This document shows, in pieces, positions 6,122-8,780 of a stretch of 8,780 nt of DNA. The notes under the pieces were generated by a model. That model saw nothing but the letters and a program-made list of their open reading frames with translations, had not been told where the DNA came from and did no database searches. This stretch comes from Chloroflexota bacterium (GTDB lineage: Bacteria > Chloroflexota > Dehalococcoidia > Lucifugimonadales > Lucifugimonadaceae). The DNA is taken from assembly GCA_002712125.1 (NCBI GenBank), contig PASL01000003.1, positions 38,608 to 47,387 of the forward strand, read 5' to 3'. Position numbers and translations under genes: made by a program. Numbering within the stretch: position 1 is the stretch's first letter; the number at the start of each line of letters is the position of its first letter.

Positions 6122-7693
6122 ATGAAAAAAATATATGATTATATAATTATTGGCTCAGGTTCATCTGGAGGAGTGTTAGCTTCTAGGTTAAGTGAAAACT
6201 CTAATAATCACGTTCTTCTTATTGAAGCGGGAAATACGTTTGAAACTGTTGATGACATACCTGATGTGCTAAAGAAAGGAATGGCTACTGGAGCTGATTG
6301 GTCTGGCAATCTTGCAGTAGGGACTCAGTTTGATTGGAAGTACAAAGCTATTTCTAATGAAGAGTTCAAAAATATGGGTGTCCCTCGAGGAAAGGTAATT
6401 GGAGGTACCAGTTCAATTAATGGACAAGTTTTTATTAGAGCTATACCTGAAGATTTTGAAAATTGGAATCGCATGGGATTGGATAATTGGTCCTATAAAG
6501 AATGCTTGAAATATTATATCAAGCTTGAAAATGATCTTGATTTCAATAATGAATTTCACGGCAATGAAGGTCCTATTCCTGTCAGGAGACATAAAATAGA
6601 TACTCTTCTAGAAGATCAGTTGGCTTTTTATGAATCAGTTCAAGAAATGGGATTCCCTGTAACAGAAGATCATAATTTACCTTACTCTGAAGGAGTGGGG
6701 CCACTCCCATTAAATAATGTTAATGGAATGAGATGGAGTACAGGTATTTCATATGTAATTCCTGCATTACATAGAGACAATTTAGAGGTTTTATCAAACA
6801 CGATATGTGAAAAAATTATAATAGACAATGGCATTCAAAGAGGAGTTATTCTAAAAGACGGAAATGTGTTCGAAGGTAATGAAATAATATTATCCGCTGG
6901 AGCAGTAGAAAGTCCAAAGTTATTGTTGAACTCTGGAGTAGGAGACAAAGATTCTCTATCGAATATTGGAATAAACCATGTGCATCAATTACCAGGAGTT
7001 GGCTTAAATCTTAGCGACCATCCAGCGGTAGAGTTAGTATGGAAATCAAGCGAAAAACTCTTAGATCAATTATCTGATGTAGGAGCACAAAAAGTTGGAC
7101 TAAGGTATACTTCTGAGAACTCGGATGACAGACTTGATATGATGTCTGTTATGAGATTTAAACCTGCAGGTGTTTCAAATGAAGAATACATTATTAATTC
7201 AGATTCAAAAGAATCAAATATAGCTATAACAACAGGCTTATACTTGGCAAAAAGTCATGGTAAATTATCTCTTAACCCAGAAAACTCCAAAGGCTCTCCT
7301 ATAATTAACTATAATTATTTGAATAACGACTATGATACCGAAAGAATAATTAATGGAATAAAACTTAACTATGAAATAGCAAGAAATAGTAAGTTTGACC
7401 CCTTTAAAGGTGATCTAATTGAACCTTTGCCTGAGGCTTTAGAGGATGAAAAATTGCTTAGGCATTGGATAAACTCTAAAGTTCATACCATGCATCATAT
7501 TTCTGGAACCTGCAAGATGGGTTCAGAAGATGATGAAAATGCAGTTACTAACAAACATGGAAAAGTTCATGGAATTGAAGGTCTAAGAGTAGTAGATTGC
7601 TCGATTATGCCTGATTGTGTGAGAGCAAATACAAATGCTACAGCAGTTATGATGGGAGAAAAAATTTCAGATCATATAAAATTTGGAGAATAA
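6122..7693 (+). CDS. GMC-family FAD-dependent alcohol/choline dehydrogenase-like oxidoreductase
   Basis: A 523-residue flavoprotein that oxidises an alcohol to an aldehyde or ketone with FAD. The Rossmann motif GSGSSGG (11-17) follows DYIII, and E35 in LLIEAG fits the ribose-binding acid. GMC signature 1 lies at about 89-109 (RGKVIGGTSSINGQVFIRA) and signature 2 at 258-272 (SAGAVESPKLLLNSG). The C-terminal active site shows HHISGTCKMG (458-467), with H459 as the likely catalytic His, and RANTNATAVM (501-510), with N503 as the likely partner. Length is normal and all hallmarks are intact. A farther ATG at 6086 would overlap the previous gene by 23 bases and add a 12-residue basic tail; 6122 is preferred because the Rossmann strand begins at residue 6, as usual. 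No signal peptide or twin-arginine motif, so cytosolic. The start is 13 bases after the metallopeptidase-like gene, possibly cotranscribed. Choline dehydrogenase (BetA) is the best-known relative, but no betaine genes adjoin it, so the substrate stays open. Confidence 0.93.
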   Translation: MKKIYDYIIIGSGSSGGVLASRLSENSNNHVLLIEAGNTFETVDDIPDVLKKGMATGADWSGNLAVGTQFDWKYKAISNEEFKNMGVPRGKVIGGTSSINGQVFIRAIPEDFENWNRMGLDNWSYKECLKYYIKLENDLDFNNEFHGNEGPIPVRRHKIDTLLEDQLAFYESVQEMGFPVTEDHNLPYSEGVGPLPLNNVNGMRWSTGISYVIPALHRDNLEVLSNTICEKIIIDNGIQRGVILKDGNVFEGNEIILSAGAVESPKLLLNSGVGDKDSLSNIGINHVHQLPGVGLNLSDHPAVELVWKSSEKLLDQLSDVGAQKVGLRYTSENSDDRLDMMSVMRFKPAGVSNEEYIINSDSKESNIAITTGLYLAKSHGKLSLNPENSKGSPIINYNYLNNDYDTERIINGIKLNYEIARNSKFDPFKGDLIEPLPEALEDEKLLRHWINSKVHTMHHISGTCKMGSEDDENAVTNKHGKVHGIEGLRVVDCSIMPDCVRANTNATAVMMGEKISDHIKFGE

Positions 7694-7695
7694 TT

Positions 7696-7748
7696 AATTT
7701 AAACCTATCGAATTATGAAAAAAAAAATTGAAAAATGTAGGGTTAATT
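7696..7748. repeat. Imperfect inverted repeat between convergent genes, possible weak bidirectional terminator
   Basis: The gap between the two converging stops has arms AATTTAAACCTA (7696-7707) and TAGGGTTAATT (7738-7748). They pair over about 8-10 positions with one A/G mismatch and a bulged T, around a 30-base loop. The loop carries ten As at 7718-7727, which reads as a T10 tract downstream of the right-hand gene on the minus strand. The stem is AT-rich, the loop long, and no T tract directly follows an arm, so this is not a standard intrinsic terminator. Confidence 0.3.
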
Positions 7749-8780
7749 TTCTCTAATATAATTGATTTTTTTTGATCCTGATAAAGATCTTTGATACTGT
7801 ACAGGCCATTCATCTACTTCACCAGACGCGTATAAATTCCAGTATGGATTTCTTAATAATTCTCTACCTAAAAATATAACATCAGCTTCATGATTATTTA
7901 GAATTTCTTCAGCTTGATTCTTTTCAGTAATTAATCCCACTGCTCCTGTGAGAATGTCTACATTTTCTTTGATACTTTTGGATAATGGTACTTGATATCC
8001 AGGTTTAAGTTCCATTTTTTGACCTGAATAATTTCCTCCAGAAGAACAATCAATCATATCAACTCCAGAATCTTTTAATTTTTTTGAAAACTCAATTGAA
8101 GAATTCACATCCCATCCATGATCATGATATTCAGTAACAGAGATTCTTGCAATAAGAGGGATTTCCTCTCCTATTTCTTTTCTAATTCTTTTTGCTATTT
8201 CAACTCCAAAAATAGTTCTATTTTCAAAGTTTCCCCCATACATATCTTCTCTAGTATTTGAAATTGGAGAATAAAATTCATGTGCAAGATATCCATGGGC
8301 TAAATGAAGTTCTATACAACTAAATCCAGCTTCAACTGATCTATTTGCAGCTAAAACAAATTTATTCATAATTTCTTCTACTTGCTCACTAGATAATTCC
8401 TCAGGGACTTCTGATTCACTATCAAATGCTATAGGGCTTGGTCCTTTGGGAATCCATCCCCCATCTTCCTTTAGTATTTTTCCTCTTCCTTGCCATGGAC
8501 GTTCTGTCGAAGCTTTTCTTCCTGCATGAGCAATTTGGATAGCTGGAGTTGAACCCTGAGACTTAATAAAGTTTGTTATTTTCTTAAGCCCTGAAATATG
8601 TTCATCTTTCCATATACCTAAATCCCAAGGACTTATTCTACCTTCCGGTTCAACAGCAGCAGCCTCAGTCATTACGAGACCCGCTCCACCAACAGCTCTA
8701 GATCCAAGATGAACCATATGCCAATCATTAGAAAATCCATCTTCTGAAGAGTATTGACACATAGGAGATACCCAAGATCT
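7743..8780 (-). CDS. Old Yellow Enzyme family NADH:flavin oxidoreductase, class III (YqjM/XenA-like); N-terminus outside window
   Basis: FMN-dependent ene-reductase that reduces activated C=C bonds, and in relatives also nitro compounds or xenobiotics, using NAD(P)H. The frame is open through the right edge and the visible 345 residues begin RSWVSPMCQYSS. The ATG at 8762 is internal (the Met of SPMCQYS), not the start; about 20 residues should lie beyond the edge. Motifs in order are PMCQYS with the class III regulatory Cys and active-site Tyr, SRAVGGAGLVMTEA, QIAHAGRKAS, ELHLAHGYLAHEF with the two substrate-binding His, SPISNTREDMYGG, ARISVTEY with the FMN-binding Arg, DCSSGG, TGAVGLI, and FLGRELLRNPYW for the FMN phosphate. 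The segment after GRKAS (TERPWQGRG) is of the longer XenA type rather than the short YqjM type. Length is near the family's 340-370. Convergent with the GMC gene, so not cotranscribed with it. No sign of decay. Confidence 0.93.
   Translation of the reverse strand, partial: RSWVSPMCQYSSEDGFSNDWHMVHLGSRAVGGAGLVMTEAAAVEPEGRISPWDLGIWKDEHISGLKKITNFIKSQGSTPAIQIAHAGRKASTERPWQGRGKILKEDGGWIPKGPSPIAFDSESEVPEELSSEQVEEIMNKFVLAANRSVEAGFSCIELHLAHGYLAHEFYSPISNTREDMYGGNFENRTIFGVEIAKRIRKEIGEEIPLIARISVTEYHDHGWDVNSSIEFSKKLKDSGVDMIDCSSGGNYSGQKMELKPGYQVPLSKSIKENVDILTGAVGLITEKNQAEEILNNHEADVIFLGRELLRNPYWNLYASGEVDEWPVQYQRSLSGSKKINYIREN

Noticed and set aside
8760..8762. ATG as true start of the Old Yellow Enzyme
   Set aside because: This Met belongs to the internal SPMCQYS motif, and the frame continues in register to the window edge with family-like residues.
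1..8780. CRISPR arrays, tRNA or rRNA genes, insertion sequences, prophage or defence genes
   Set aside because: No direct repeat series, cloverleaf-like sequence, transposase or integrase motif was found in any gap; gaps are too short and the genes belong to ordinary metabolic or envelope families.

Overview
The window is AT-rich (hand counts of sampled 60-base lines run from about 20 to 45% GC) and densely coding, with intergenic gaps of 1 to 65 bases. No RNA genes, insertion sequences, CRISPR arrays or phage genes were seen. The gene content is a sulfatase, an agarase-like glycoside hydrolase, an HAE3-type RND transporter, a DUF1289 protein, a GMC dehydrogenase and an Old Yellow Enzyme. With the low GC and short gaps, this suggests a streamlined marine proteobacterium. 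DUF1289 is mainly proteobacterial, and a SAR86-like gammaproteobacterium would fit, but that placement is inference.

Left block, minus strand (5197 down to 1): four genes read in the same direction with gaps of 4, 25 and 1 bases, so probably one operon. In transcription order they are a large RND/MMPL-type membrane transporter (888 aa), a 61-aa DUF1289 four-cysteine protein, an agarase-like putative glycoside hydrolase (448 aa), and a type I sulfatase that runs off the left edge. Neither the hydrolase nor the sulfatase has a visible signal peptide. They look like a cytosolic pair that could cut and desulfate imported sulfated sugars. The transporter may be functionally separate.

Middle, divergent (5198-5262): a 65-base gap holds a good candidate promoter for the minus-strand block. 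On the plus strand follow a membrane-anchored or secreted protein with an HEGVH zinc-peptidase-like motif (281 aa, or 275 from the second start) and, 13 bases later, a GMC-family flavoprotein dehydrogenase (523 aa from the preferred start).

Right end: a class III (YqjM/XenA-like) Old Yellow Enzyme is convergent with the GMC gene and runs off the right edge at its N-terminus. A 49-base gap separates them, containing an A10 tract and an imperfect inverted repeat.

Most genes belong to recognisable families and no clearly new defence or mobile system was found. The parts most worth following up are the cytosolic hydrolase/sulfatase pair with Asp at both putative catalytic positions, the HEGVH protein of unknown role, and the apparent extra hydrophobic pair in the RND transporter.
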